A stretch of DNA of 12,253 nt from Pyropia haitanensis (lineage: Eukaryota; Rhodophyta; Bangiophyceae; Bangiales; Bangiaceae), in assembly GCA_008729055.1 (NCBI GenBank), contig SDUX01000091.1:1-12253 (forward strand). Reading direction: 5' to 3'. This document shows, piece after piece, positions 1 to 8,920 of the stretch (position 1 is its first letter; every line of letters starts with the position of its first letter). Under the pieces are notes generated by a model that had not been told where the DNA came from, did not search any database, and saw only the letters and a list, made by a program, of their open reading frames with translations. The position numbers and the translations under genes were made by a program.

Positions 1-1085
1 GGGTGGGCCGGGGCGCTGCCCTTTACCGCGTTCATCGGACGACGAGCAGCCCCTGCCCACGTCGGCTATAACCCGTCGCTGTCGGGGCTGAACCTGAATT
101 TCAACCGCGGTGCATTTCTGAGTAATGGAAGACGGTCGGGCGGGGGATTACACCGTGGCGATGGACGCGCGGTCGGACCGTTATCGCCCGTCTGTGCGGT
201 GGCGCGATGCGCGTCGCGTAACCGCGAAGGGCCGGCTCTATACCTACGAGACGCGGGCGACCACGATGCGGTGGACGTTGGCGTCGGGGCAGCTGGGCAA
301 TGGCTAGGTCGCGCTGTGCGACTGTGCGGCGGCCGGGGGATTTATGCCGCCCGAGGTTTTCACACGCGCTGCCGCAGGCGCAGGCGTGACGGCTGAGCGT
401 GCGGTGAGGTGTTCGGAGGGCACGCCCGAAGGCAAGGTGCTGGTCAGTCACCTGAGCGAGCGCTAGGTGCGATCCTGAAGGATATGTTGAAGTTTCCAAC
501 ACCTGACCGCCGAGCTGGTCGGCTGACGATGCCAGGTCCGGGGCTGGGGCCGGCCCGCGGACTGGCGGCTTCGGGCGCGGAGATGCAGTGCCTGGGCGCA
601 GGGAGGCTGGGCATGAACAGGGCCAAACTGGTCGATCATTTCGGGCCTGTGGCGAGATGTCGCGGGTGACGAGCCTCTGGCATGGCGCGGGGCGCTGGCG
701 CGAGTGCACGGGGACGGGCGTGCTGAAGCCGATCCTGGAAGCCGTTTTCTGATGCGCGACAGGCCAGGGCGGCATCTATGCGGGACCATCCGTCAAGGTC
801 GCGTCAAAACCGGACGCCTGTTATTTCGTCAGGCACGCTGGCGGATATTGCGACGGCGCCGGACGCAGCTCCGAGCTGGCTTGCGGTCTTCACCATAACG
901 CCTAAGCTGCGCGAGCCGATCGACAGCCGTCGGACGGTGCGCCCGTCGGGGCGCGTCCAGTTGGAACCGGAGGCCAAGCAGCTTCCAGCGAGGGGTTGAT
1001 CGAACGCTGGAGCGTTGTGTAGCGGGCTGAGCCTGATCCATTGGGCCTGCACGCTCCGACGGGTTTTGGTGACGGCGGGCGCATG
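1..1085. other. Unresolved, indel-ridden coding-like stretch
   Basis: No gene can be assigned here. The stretch is GC-rich and has short open frames on both strands, none long enough or with a recognisable domain. On the plus strand two stretches look somewhat protein-like: about 125-460, where the reading changes frame near a stop at 305, and about 655-1000, which also needs several frame changes. The minus strand has a 224-residue open frame (101-775) very rich in Pro, Arg and Ser, as expected of a GC-rich antisense shadow. Given the indels in every gene to the right except lrp, this may be one real gene whose frame is broken repeatedly. I do not recognise a family. Confidence 0.3.
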
Positions 1086-1090
1086 GTCAG

Positions 1091-1215
1091 ATGCGTGAAA
1101 AAATCTCTAAAATTTGTCGATATTCCAGAAACAGTTTACCTCAATTTGCCGTTAATTTCGGGCAACTTGCGCGCGAAATAGCGCGAACAGGTTAGTAGCG
1201 GATTAATGAAACGTA
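1091..1215. promoter_or_regulatory. AT-rich intergenic island, probable promoter region
   Basis: The base composition drops sharply from the GC-rich surroundings to runs such as AAAAAATCTCTAAAATTTG and GCCGTTAATTTCGG. It contains the direct repeat GCGCGAA-ATA-GCGCGAA. TTAG (1192-1195), seven bases, then TTAA (1203-1206) matches 7 of 8 positions of the CtrA consensus TTAA-N7-TTAA, and another TTAA lies at about 1152. The last TTAA overlaps an ATG at 1206, so that box cannot be the -35 of a gene starting there. The composition makes a promoter region likely; the transcript direction (probably plus) and the CtrA link are inference. Confidence 0.35.
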
Positions 1216-1585
1216 TCTGGGTATTCGGATCTGTCTCGTCACCGTCATTGCGGCCTCAAACTGCTGGTCGTTCATTTGCCTTTGGGGCGTCTCGGGCCGC
1301 GCCGATGCCTGGTGTTTGTGTTGTCGGGCTTTTCGCGCGCTGCTTCTGTTGCGGCTGACCGCGGGTGGTAGGCCTATGTCGCCCATCACGCCAGCTGACC
1401 CGGCGACGATGGTGCAGAAGCGCCGTGAAAAGCTGGCCCCGGGGCATGAGCGCAGCCGTCGCCAAGGAACCGTCCATCTTGCGGCACGCGCGGACTGGGG
1501 CTGTCCAGGCCGAGGCGGACGTGGCGATTTTCGTGCGCCAGGGATTTTCCAACGGCGGAGATCGCGACATTGCGCGCAGCGGCTA
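1206..1585 (+). other. Unassigned stretch downstream of the AT-rich island
   Basis: An ATG at 1206 opens a frame beginning MKRIWVFGS. After about 10 codons a neighbouring frame reads LVTVIAASNCWSFICLWG, a hydrophobic segment that could be a membrane helix if one base is missing or extra near 1232. Beyond it the frames stay open in short pieces without a recognisable domain. If it belongs with the chemoreceptor-like block at about 1640-1750, the whole would be far too short for a standard receptor of 400 residues or more. It is either a deletion remnant, a very poor consensus, or not a gene. Confidence 0.15.
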
Positions 1586-1599
1586 CCCCCCCCCCCCCC
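1586..1599. repeat. C14 homopolymer tract
   Basis: Fourteen consecutive C residues follow GGCTA and precede ATCAACC. It is by far the longest homopolymer in the window and sits in frame-disrupted sequence just before the chemoreceptor-like block. Tracts like this are hotspots for sequencing error and, in some bacteria, for slipped-strand phase variation. The indel-rich surroundings favour a technical cause or an unreliable length. Confidence 0.9.
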
Positions 1600-1636
1600 A
1601 TCAACCAGACGGTGAATCGCAGGTTGAGGCCGATCT

Positions 1637-1750
1637 ATCAGACATGCGGGCCTTGAATCGCGCTACTCAGCTTGATGTGCCTTCGTCACCGACGAGGTGC
1701 GTGTCGTGGCGCGCGAGGCCGCAGAGCCCGCCGCGAAGATCACGCACCTA
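1637..1750 (+). pseudogene. Fragment resembling the signalling tip of a methyl-accepting chemotaxis protein
   Basis: Chemoreceptor cytoplasmic tips carry a conserved stretch IAxQTNLLALNAAxEAARAG followed by GFAVVADEVRxLA. Here, in plus-strand frames that need joining, I see IYQTCG followed by ALNRA (about 1637-1665), then FVTDEVRVVAREAAEPAAKI (from about 1681). The order is right and the DEVR block is close to consensus, but the Glu/Ala-rich hairpin turn between the two blocks is several residues too short and frames change within it. No HAMP domain, ligand-binding domain or C-terminal helix is recognisable. Only about 70 bp separate the block from the end of the convergent tadG-like gene, too little for the usual C-terminal half of the signalling domain. 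A degraded or badly sequenced receptor remnant is the best reading; chance similarity is possible. Confidence 0.3.
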
Positions 1751-1815
1751 AGTGATTGGCCTGCCGCGCGTCGGGCGCCGCAGCAGCCACGACGGCCTGA
1801 TCACGCCGTCCGGCA

Positions 1816-3623
1816 TTACTGAACCAACCGGATGAGATTCGCAGTTGATGCCCGTCCAGCGGTCAGTCTCGCCCGGTATACCGAGCTCTAGCCCCACACA
1901 TCGCCAACACGCTGTCCCACGCATCGACCGGCGTGGTGAGGCGCGGCCAGAAGCTGGGCCGAAAGGTTGGCCAGTATCCCCAGTAAGGTGTTGAACACCG
2001 GTGGCGCCGAGGCCGTTGACAAGCCCTCGCCTGATCGGGCTTGATCCGGAGGTTCGTGACTTTCTCGGACGACCCAGGAGCGTGCATGACGGCAGGTATG
2101 GTCACCAAAAAGTTTCCGAGCCGTAAACTGGCACGGTGATCGCGCGCTAGCCCGTCGCCATGGGGTTGAATGTATGCGCGTCGGTGTTCGATGCTGCCGA
2201 CGGCGACCGTGGCTGGCGTGCCTGGACCACGAGGTCGCCAGCACCAGGTCGGGCAGCAAGGCACCGGATTGCGATGCCACGGCTCAGAAGAATCGGCCAA
2301 AGCCGAGCTCGCGGATAACGGGCGCGCGGTGGCGCTGGTCGCCTGCGGGAGGGTGCCGAGGTAGAGCCGCGACAGCGGTGCCGTTTCCGGGTGCGGAAGG
2401 CGTAATGTGACACAGGAAGGACGCGAGGGCCGGACGGGCGGCGAGGCGCTACAGCTGATTTTCGTCCAGCGTGGCGTGGCGCCGGCGAGTTCCACGTAAG
2501 CGGCACGTGCAGGTCGGTGGCGGTGACCTCGGCGGCCAGCCCGGTCAGCAGGCCGGGATCGGCGTCGATATCGAGGCCAAGGCGCGCGGCGGCGCGGTGC
2601 AGTTGCACGCCTTCCTCGCCCAGGCGACCCAGCCCGATTGCGCGGGCGGCTCGCCGGCGGTCAGTTGCGCGTCGACGCCGACGATGCCGGCGACGTCCAG
2701 GTCCAGATCCAGAGAGGCGGCGTCATATCCTTCGCTGGCGACCACGGCCTTGACGATATCGAGGGCCGTGACGTCGATTCCGATCAGGAAATCGGTGGCG
2801 GTGAGACCAAGGCGGGTGTCGATGCCGCCGATGACCGCGGCCACGTCGACCTGTTGGCCCGCAGCGGCGCTGGCCAGCCCGGTGAGGCTGCCGGCGAGGG
2901 CGGGCGGCAATTCGGCGGCCAACGCGTCGAGCAGGGTGTCGGCGGTGGTGACGCGGTTCAGCACCTCCGCCGGGTTGCGGGAGGTGCCGCCGGTGAGCCC
3001 GTCGAGGGTGTCCAACAGGGTGCCGAGATTGACCCGCGCGTCGGCCAGAAGGGCGAGATCACCCACCCCGATCGCGGCGCCGACGCCGTATTCCGCCGTC
3101 AGCACGGCATCGAGCGCGGCGGGGTCGAGATCGGCCAGATGGCTGTTCAGTGAAAAGCTGGCCGCGCCCGGTCCGGGTGGCCATGGCGGTGCGGCTGAGG
3201 TCGACGGAGGGCGTGCCGCTGAAGATCTGGGCGAAATGGAGCGGCGACGCGTCGCTGAGCGTGACCTGGGCGGCGTTCACGACGTCTGTGTCGTCGTCGA
3301 GCGGCATGAACCGCTCGGTCCGGGGAATGGCGGGGTTGCGGAAGTAGCGCCCGGTTTGCAGCTCGGTGAGCGTGGAGGCGGCGCGGTCATTTTTGGTTAT
3401 GGCGTCGATGGCGCGGTCTTGCGCGGCGGAGGCGTCGGCGACGGCGCTCATCGCGCCGAGGTCGCTGGCGGCCTGAAGCCGGGGCGCGGTCGCGGTAGAG
3501 CGCGGCGACGTCGACGCCGAGCGCCACGAAGCCGAAGAGCACGGTCAGCATCAGCGACACGATGATGGCGACGACGCCGGACTCGTCGCGCCGGAAGCGG
3601 GCAATGCGGTCAGTAAGCGACAT
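1816..3623 (-). CDS. tadG: TadG-like pilus assembly protein (frames broken by indels)
   Basis: Inner-membrane-anchored, pilin-like or periplasmic component of the Tad pilus machine; its exact role in the family is poorly defined. The start at 3623 overlaps the tadE stop by 14 bp. The N-terminus (MSLTDRIARFRRDESG) is followed by a hydrophobic helix and ALGVDVAALYRDRARLQAASD, the usual TadE/TadG opening in which the helix leads into a VDxAxLYxxRxxLQxAAD motif. The large remainder is rich in Ala, Leu, Asp and Val repeats (for example ALDAVLTAEYG and LDLDLDVAGIVGVDAQLTAG), as in the C-terminal region of Rhodobacterales TadG-like proteins. Frame changes lie near 3480, 3160, 2625 and 2490, with several more below 2480. 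Recognisable pieces beyond them are YVELAGAT (about 2490), LLGILANLSAQLLA (about 1975) and WTGINC (about 1845). The last resembles the family's TGxxC-x-PVLV ending, so I place the stop at TAA 1816-1818. Joined length is about 600 residues. Confidence 0.72.
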
Positions 3624-4042
3624 AGGCCCGCCCCTTGATGGTGTCGATCCCGAGGCCGAGAAAGCCGTTGGCCGCGTCGAGCAATGTGCTTGGGCGGCAT
3701 AGGTGACGTTGACGGTGATGCTGCCCATCGCCGCGCCGGAATAGGCGAGCGAGGTGGAGAGCGCGTCGTCCGTCAGCAGGGATAGCGGGTGGCGCCCTCG
3801 GCCAAATACGCGGTGGCGATATCGCGCCGCTCGGTCTCGTCGAGGCCCGCGACCGAGGCGCGGGCGGCCCCGGCGGCCAGCTGGTGCACGGAATGGCTGA
3901 CGCCCATGTAGAAGCCAAGGGTGATGATGCCGAGGATCAGCGCGAAGAGGATCGGTGCGATAAGCACGAACTCGATCGCGACGGCGCCGGTGGTGTCGCG
4001 GGCGAAGCGGCGGGCGGCGATGGTCAGGGAATGCGTGGTCAT
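3610..4042 (-). CDS. tadE: TadE-like minor pilin (pseudopilin) of the Tad system
   Basis: Pilin-like protein expected to be processed by the prepilin peptidase and needed for Flp pilus biogenesis. The N-terminus is MTTHSLTIAARRFARDTTGA followed by VAIEFVLIAPILFALILGII. That is a basic leader, a Gly, then a hydrophobic helix with Glu at position +5 and Phe at +6 relative to the Gly, matching the TadE/Flp-type processing site. I chose the ATG at 4042, 4 bases after the tadC stop; a TTG at 4060 would add six residues and overlap tadC. The frame breaks twice. Near 3780 a C run is one base short, after which LLTDDALSTSLAYSGAAMGS continues in the next frame. Near 3690 an A appears missing, after which STLLDAANGFLGLGIDTIKG leads to the stop at 3610. 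Joined length is about 144 residues, normal for TadE. Confidence 0.8.
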
Positions 4043-4046
4043 GATC

Positions 4047-5025
4047 TCAGCGCCCCGCAAGGATGTTGTCGAAGATCGAAAGCCCGGCGGGCCCGACCAG
4101 CACCACGAAGACCGCCGGCATGATGCAGAAGATCAGCGGGATGGTCATCAGGACGGGCAGGCGCGCGGCCTTTTCCTCCATCGCGATCAGGCGGTTGGCC
4201 CGCTGTTCCGACACGAGGTTGCGCATGGCGCGGGCGAAAGGTGTGCCGTAGGTGTCGGACTGGTCCAGCGCCTGGGTGAAGATGGCGATCTCGGGCAGCG
4301 GCACGCGCGCGCGCAGCTTGTCATAGGCGGTGCGGCGGTCGTTGGTCATGGCGATTTCGGCCACCAGTTGGCGGGTCTCTGCGGCAAGCTCGGGGGCGCT
4401 GTATTGCAGTTCGCGGGAGACGCGGTGCAGCGGCCTGCTGCGGGCCTTGGCCCGCCTCGGACGCGATCACCAGCAGTTCCAGCAGGTCGGGAAAGCTGCG
4501 GCGGATTTGGCCCATGCGGGTGCGGCGGCGGGAATCGACCACCATGTCGACGACCATCGACATGCCGAGCGCCACGGCCAGGACAATGGCCGAGGGGATG
4601 AGCGCAGGCATGCCGATGGGATAGACGGTCACCACCCAGACACCACCGGACAGGAAGGCACCGACGGGCAGGACCGTTTTCAGGAAAGCGTAGATCAGAA
4701 GCGCGTCGCGGCCCTGGTAGCCGGCCGAGCGCAGGTCGGCGGCGGTGTCGCGTGCCTCGCCGCCGAGAATCGCCGACAGGCGTTCGCCCATGCGCAGGAC
4801 CACCCGGCGCAGCGCCGAGCAAATCCCGGCCAGCGCGCCGGACCGGCGGGCCTTCCCCGGCGCGGCGCTGCGGGGGGCAAGGGCCTCGCCGTTCGCGCGG
4901 CGCAGGCGCAGCATCAGGACGGCGCGGCGGCGTTCGGTATCGATCAGAGCGCCAAGGCCGAAGGCCACCAGAATCAGCCCTGCGAAGGCCATCCAGGACA
5001 GGATATCTACCGTGGACTCAGACAT
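4047..5025 (-). CDS. tadC: TadC, type II secretion F-domain inner-membrane protein
   Basis: Polytopic inner-membrane platform protein that pairs with TadB and is thought to couple the TadA ATPase to pilin assembly. The N-terminal helix (residues about 8-28, WMAFAGLILVAFGLGALI) precedes a cytoplasmic stretch. A second membrane pair follows (ALLIYAFLKTVLPVGAFLSG and IGMPALIPSAIVLAVALGMS), then the T2SSF-type segment SRRRTRMGQIRRSFPDLLEL with LVIASEAGQG. After a frame change near 4440 the domain resumes as LAAETRQLVAEIAMTNDRRT, then LRNLV-type residues and a C-terminal membrane helix (LPVLMTIPLIFCIMPAVFVV). The joined product is about 325 residues, typical of TadC. The start overlaps the tadB stop by 8 bp, and the stop lies 4 bases before tadE, so translation is probably coupled. 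Confidence 0.88.
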
Positions 5026-5960
5026 CCGCGCGCCCCATCCGGGCCATCACGAAGACCCCGAGTGCCACGCTGGTCAGCGCGCCGGCCGCCATCACCTGGC
5101 CGCGCGGATCGGTGAAGAGCGGCTGGAGATAGGCGCCGTTCAGCACGAAGAGTGCCAGCGCGATGCAAAAGGGCAGGGCCGCGAGGATCATGGCGCTGGC
5201 GCGGGCCTCGGATGACAGGGCCCGTGCCTTCTTGCGCAGCTTGCGGCGTTCGCGCAGCTGTTCGGCGAGGTTTTCCAGCGTCTCGACAAGGTTGCCGCCG
5301 GAATCGGCCTGAAGGGCGGTGGCCACGGCGAAAAAGCCAAGCTCGGCGGTGCGCAGGCGCTGGTAGAGCGCCGCGAGGCTGTCCTGAAGGGACGTGCCGA
5401 GGCAGATCTCGCCATGGGTGCGGGCAAATTCGGCCTGCACGGGGCCGGTGGTGGTCTCGACCACGATTCGCAGGGAATCCGCGATGGGCCGTCCGGCACG
5501 CCAGGCCGCGGGCGAAGATGTCGAGCGCATCGGGCAGCCCTTCGGTGAAGGCGGCCTGGTAGCGGGCGCGGGCGTAGCGCAGCACGACCAGCGCAAGCAG
5601 GACCGGCAGGACCACGGCGAGCACCAGCGCGATGAGCGGGTTGAGCCCGGCGTAAAGCACCGCGAGGCCGTAAATTGCCAGCGCGGCGATGGCGATCTGG
5701 ATGCAGATATCGGTGGGCGTCAGCCGCAGGCCGGTCTGGGCCAGAAGCGCCTCGATCCGGGGTGTGAGGCCGGTGATGTCGGGCGTGTTGCGGACGGCCC
5801 GGCGCGGCTTTTTGGGCGCCGCGGGGCCGGGGCCGGCGAGGCCCCGCTGCATCCGGGCCTGGTGACGGTGGCGGGTGCGGTCGGCATGGACCAGCGCGCA
5901 GAGCACGAGGGCGGTGAAGGTGACGATGCTAGCGGTGAGGACGATCAGGAACAGGCTCAT
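5018..5960 (-). CDS. tadB: TadB, type II secretion F-domain inner-membrane protein
   Basis: Partner of TadC in the Tad inner-membrane platform. An N-terminal helix (MSLFLIVLTASIVTFTALVL) is followed by a basic, Pro-rich cytoplasmic region. Then comes a central membrane pair (IQIAIAALAIYGLAVLYAGL and ALVLAVVLPVLLALVVLRYA) and the T2SSF domain opening FTEGLPDALDIFARGL. A frame change near 5505 breaks the domain; it resumes as GRPIADSLRIVVETTTGPVQ, then LQADSGGNLVETLENLAEQL and a C-terminal membrane pair. LPDALDxxxRGLxAGxP and ADSGGNLxExLxNLAxxxRER are characteristic of TadB. Joined length is about 314 residues, normal for the family. A GAGAGG ribosome-binding site lies just upstream, inside the end of tadA, and the genes are 3 bases apart. 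Confidence 0.9.
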
Positions 5961-5963
5961 GGG

Positions 5964-7628
5964 TTATCCTCTCAGCACGGCGTCGAGGTCGGCGCTGACA
6001 CCGTAATCGGCGGCGCGGCCGGCGAATTTGGGGCGATAGCCGGAATAGCGGTAGATGCCGCGCACTTCGTTGCGGGTGCTGTCGGGGTCGGTCCTCGAAG
6101 GTGAAGAGATCCTGGAGGGTGACGACATCGCGTTCGAGCCCCGCGACCTCGGATATCGAAGTGATGCGGCGGGTGCCGTCGCGCATCCTGGAGATCTGGA
6201 TCACCAGCTGCACCGCATCGGCCAGCTGCCGGCGCACGACGCCCGAGGCCATGTCGAAGCCCGCCAGTGCGGCCATGCTTTCGATCCGGGTCATCGCCTC
6301 GCGCGGGGAGTTGGCGTGCAGCGTGCTCATCGAGCCGTCGTGGCCGGTGTTCATGGCCTGTAGCAGGTCCAGCACCTCGTCGCCGCGGATCTCGCCGATG
6401 ATGATGCGGTCGGGGCGCATCCGCAGCGCGTTGCGCACCAGCGTGCGCATGGTGACCTCGCCCTTGCCCTCGACATTGGGCGGGCGCGTCTCGAACCGGA
6501 CGACATGCGGTTGCTGGAAGCGCAGTTCGGCGGCATCCTCGATGGTGACCAGCCGTTCGGTGGCGGGGATGAAGGCCGACAGCGCGTTCATCAGCGTGGT
6601 CTTGCCCGAGCCGGTGCCGCCCGAGACCAGCACGTTGAGCCGCAGGTAGGCGGCAAGTCCGAGAAAGCCCGCCATCTGTTCCGACAGGCTGCCGTTTGCC
6701 ACGAGGGTTTCCATCTTCATCGGGTCGGCGGGGAACTTGCGGATGGTGATGGTGGGGCCGTCGATGGCGAGCGGCGGAATGGCGACGTTGACGCGGCTGC
6801 CGTCCTTGAGGCGGGCATCGACCATCGGCTGCGCCTCGTCGATGCGGCGGCCGACGGCGGCGACCATGCGGGAGGCCACGGCGTGGACATGGGCGTTGTC
6901 GCGAAAGCGCGTGGCGGTCAGTTCCAGCTTGCCGCGGCGTTCGGCATAGACCCGGTCGGGGCCGTTGACCATGATGTCGGTCACGGTTTCATCCGCCAGC
7001 AGGCGTTCCAGCGGGCCGAGGCCCAGCATGTCGGCCAGCACGGCCTGGACGAGGTCGGCGACCTCGCGGCCGTTGAGGTGCATCTTGCGCTGTTCGGACA
7101 GGCCGTGGATCGCGTCGTGGATGCGGCTTTCCTGCTCGGGCGGGGCAGGCCGGCCACCTCGGTGAAGTCGAGCACGTCGGAGAGCGCCTGGATCATTTCG
7201 CCGGCCATGGCGGAGATGTCGGAGGCGGAGGCCGCGGCGGCGTTGACGGACTCGACCAGCGCGGGAAGTTTCGGCTCGGGCGCGGGGCGCGGTGCGGTAT
7301 CGGACGCGCGGGGCGGTGCCGGGGCGTGGGCCTCGGCATTGGCAGGAGTGTCGGCCGGGGCGTGGGCCGAGGCCCGTGGCACTGCGGTGGGCTGCGTCGC
7401 AGGTGCGGTGCGCGAGGGCGCGTCGCCGCCCAGTTCGGCCACGGCCTGTGCCAACAGGGCGCGTTGGTGGGAGAGGGGGATCGGCGTCCCGGCGGCCTCG
7501 ACCACGAAGGTCAGCGCCGTGTTCACCTTTTCCTCGACCGACAGCCCGTTGGCGTCGATGTGGCGTGCGATGTGCAGCACCCGGTCGAGCGCGGCCCGAT
7601 TGTGATGCTCGATAACCTCGTGTTTCAT
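5964..7628 (-). CDS. tadA: TadA/CpaF secretion ATPase
   Basis: Cytoplasmic hexameric ATPase of the type II/IV secretion superfamily that powers Flp pilus assembly. The start at 7628 overlaps the cpaE stop in an ATGA arrangement. After an N-terminal helical part comes an Ala/Pro-rich linker (residues about 75-125), then, past a frame change near 7145, the conserved CpaF core. It reads [59 protein letters not shown], Walker [10 protein letters not shown] (about 6610, residue about 340), Asp box TIEDAAEL, Walker [12 protein letters not shown], the [18 protein letters not shown] segment and [21 protein letters not shown] second frame change near 6092 separates the C-terminus ([20 protein letters not shown]). 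The stop is TAA at 5964-5966. The joined length, about 554 residues, exceeds the usual 430-490 because of the N-terminal linker. Confidence 0.93.
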
Positions 7629-8832
7629 CCGAACAGTCTCTTGCGGGGTTTGCGCAGGGCCGTGGCGGCGCTCGCCGGTTGCATGGCGGCCTCGAAGACG
7701 GTGCGCACGGCGCGGGACCAGGGCGCGCGCGGTTGCAGCGTGACGAGCGGCTTGGCGGCCTTGTGCGCGCGGGCCAGCGCCGGGGCGCAGCAGGGCAGCG
7801 TCGCGGTGAGCGGCATCTGAAGCGTCCTGGCGATGTCCTTGGGGCGCAGACCCGCGTCCTTGCGGGTGTCCGACAGCACGGCGAGGATCGGCAGGTCGGG
7901 ATTGTCAGCCCGGATCCGGGCCGAGAGGCGGCTGGCGGCGTTGACCCCGGCAAAGCCGCGGGCAGCACCAGCACCAGCCGGTCAAGCGTGCCGATCACGT
8001 CGGGCTGGCGCAGGGCAAGGCCGCGCGGCAGGTCGACGATGACGGTGTCGAACGCCTCGCGCAGGCGGGGCAGGAGGGCGGCGATGCCGGGCTCGTAGGC
8101 GGCGGCGGCCTGGTCGCCGCGCACCTGGCCGGAATAGAGTGAGAGCGTGTCGCTTACCTGGTCCATGGTCGCGCCGATGAAGGTGGTGTCGACGCGGTCG
8201 GGGGCGCGCAGGGCGTCGAACAGACCGCGGGTTTCGTCCCGGTCGAGGTCGATGGCCTGGCTGCCGAATTCCAGATCGGCATCCACCAGCGCGGTATTGC
8301 GCGCGGCACCCTTGGGGGCGGCGGCGTGGGCGGCGAGATTGAGGGCCAGAAGGCTGGCCCCGGTGCCGCCCTTGCAGCCGAGAACGCCGATGGTGAGGCC
8401 CCGGGACGCTTCGGGCGACGGCGTCGCCGGTGCGGCGACGGGGCCGGGCGTGGGGGCGTTGGTGGCGGCGAGGATGTCCGATGCGTTTGCCGGGAGGCAG
8501 AAATAGTCGCGGGCGCCGGCCTGGCGCAGGGCGCGGTAGGTGGCGATGTCGTCGACAGTACCCAGCACGATCACGCCGATACCGGCGCGGGCCAGTTCCT
8601 CGACGCATTCAATGGCCATGGGCAAGCTGATCTGGCCCATCTCGGCCAGGATGCATTTCACCGGCGAGGCGTCGGTCAGGAGGCGCGCCGCGCCGCTGAG
8701 CCCGCCGCCATGGATCGCCTTGGCCATCTGGCCGCTCTCGGCCAGGACGGCGCGGGCCGTGGCAGCCCCGGTATCGGTGCAGACATAGGCCTGAAGCGCG
8801 GGGGCGACGCCGTCTTGGGTATCGAAAGGCAT
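7625..8832 (-). CDS. cpaE: CpaE/TadZ, ParA/MinD-like pilus localisation protein
   Basis: Cytoplasmic protein that places the Tad machinery, often at a cell pole. The start at 8832 has GGAGA a few bases upstream. The N-terminal half is a receiver-like domain lacking clear phospho-acceptor geometry (for example VKCILAEMG and GIGVIVLGTVDDIATYRALR followed by QAGARDYFCLP). After a Pro/Ala linker comes the ParA/MinD-type fold: LTIGVLGCKGGTGASLLALN (residues about 145-165), then ALVDADLEFGSQAIDLDRDE and FDTVIVDLPRG. The P-loop reads KGGTGAS: it keeps the first Lys of a deviant Walker A but has Ala where ParA/MinD have the second Lys, as often in CpaE/TadZ. A frame change near 7960 precedes the C-terminus, which resumes as LSDTRKDAGLRPKDIARTLQ and ends at 7625. 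Joined length is about 402 residues, normal. Between it and flp lies an 88-bp gap with a hairpin. Confidence 0.9.
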
Positions 8833-8881
8833 GGGGCGGTCTCCGGGTAGCGGTGGGGTTGGGAAGGTGGATCGGGTGCGT

Positions 8882-8910
8882 GGAGCGGCCGACCGGGATC
8901 TGGCCGCTCC
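8882..8910 (-). terminator. GC-rich hairpin between flp and cpaE (attenuator or mRNA stabiliser)
   Basis: Perfect 9-bp inverted repeat GGAGCGGCC / GGCCGCTCC with an 11-base loop, beginning 11 bases beyond the flp stop codon in the transcribed direction. No T tract follows it, so it is not a textbook intrinsic terminator. Its place directly after the major pilin gene fits a partial terminator or an RNA end-protecting stem that lets flp message exceed that of the downstream tad genes. The stem is seen directly; the role is inference. Confidence 0.7.
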
Positions 8911-8920
8911 GTCGCGCGGC

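Noticed and set aside
101..775. Minus-strand open frame of 224 codons
   Set aside because: Composition dominated by Pro, Arg, Ser and Ala, no domain, no plausible start signal; typical of a GC-rich shadow.
1586..1599. C14 as a proven phase-variation switch
   Set aside because: No intact gene is attached to it and indels abound nearby, so the tract length cannot be trusted.
1680..1750. HAMP-repeat reading of the DEVRVVARE block
   Set aside because: HAMP-array kinases have EVTRVAREVGTEG, but the order IYQT, ALN, DEVR and the AREAAE-KIT run fit the chemoreceptor signalling tip better.
2471..3565. Plus-strand open frame of 364 codons
   Set aside because: Antisense shadow of tadG: rich in Arg, Gly and Ala with no domain, while the opposite strand shows TadG-like sequence in the operon direction.
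5394..6104. Plus-strand open frame of 236 codons
   Set aside because: Antisense to tadB and the end of tadA; no ribosome-binding site or recognisable motif.
6505..7605. Plus-strand open frame of 366 codons
   Set aside because: Antisense to the tadA core and linker; the minus strand carries the Walker motifs.
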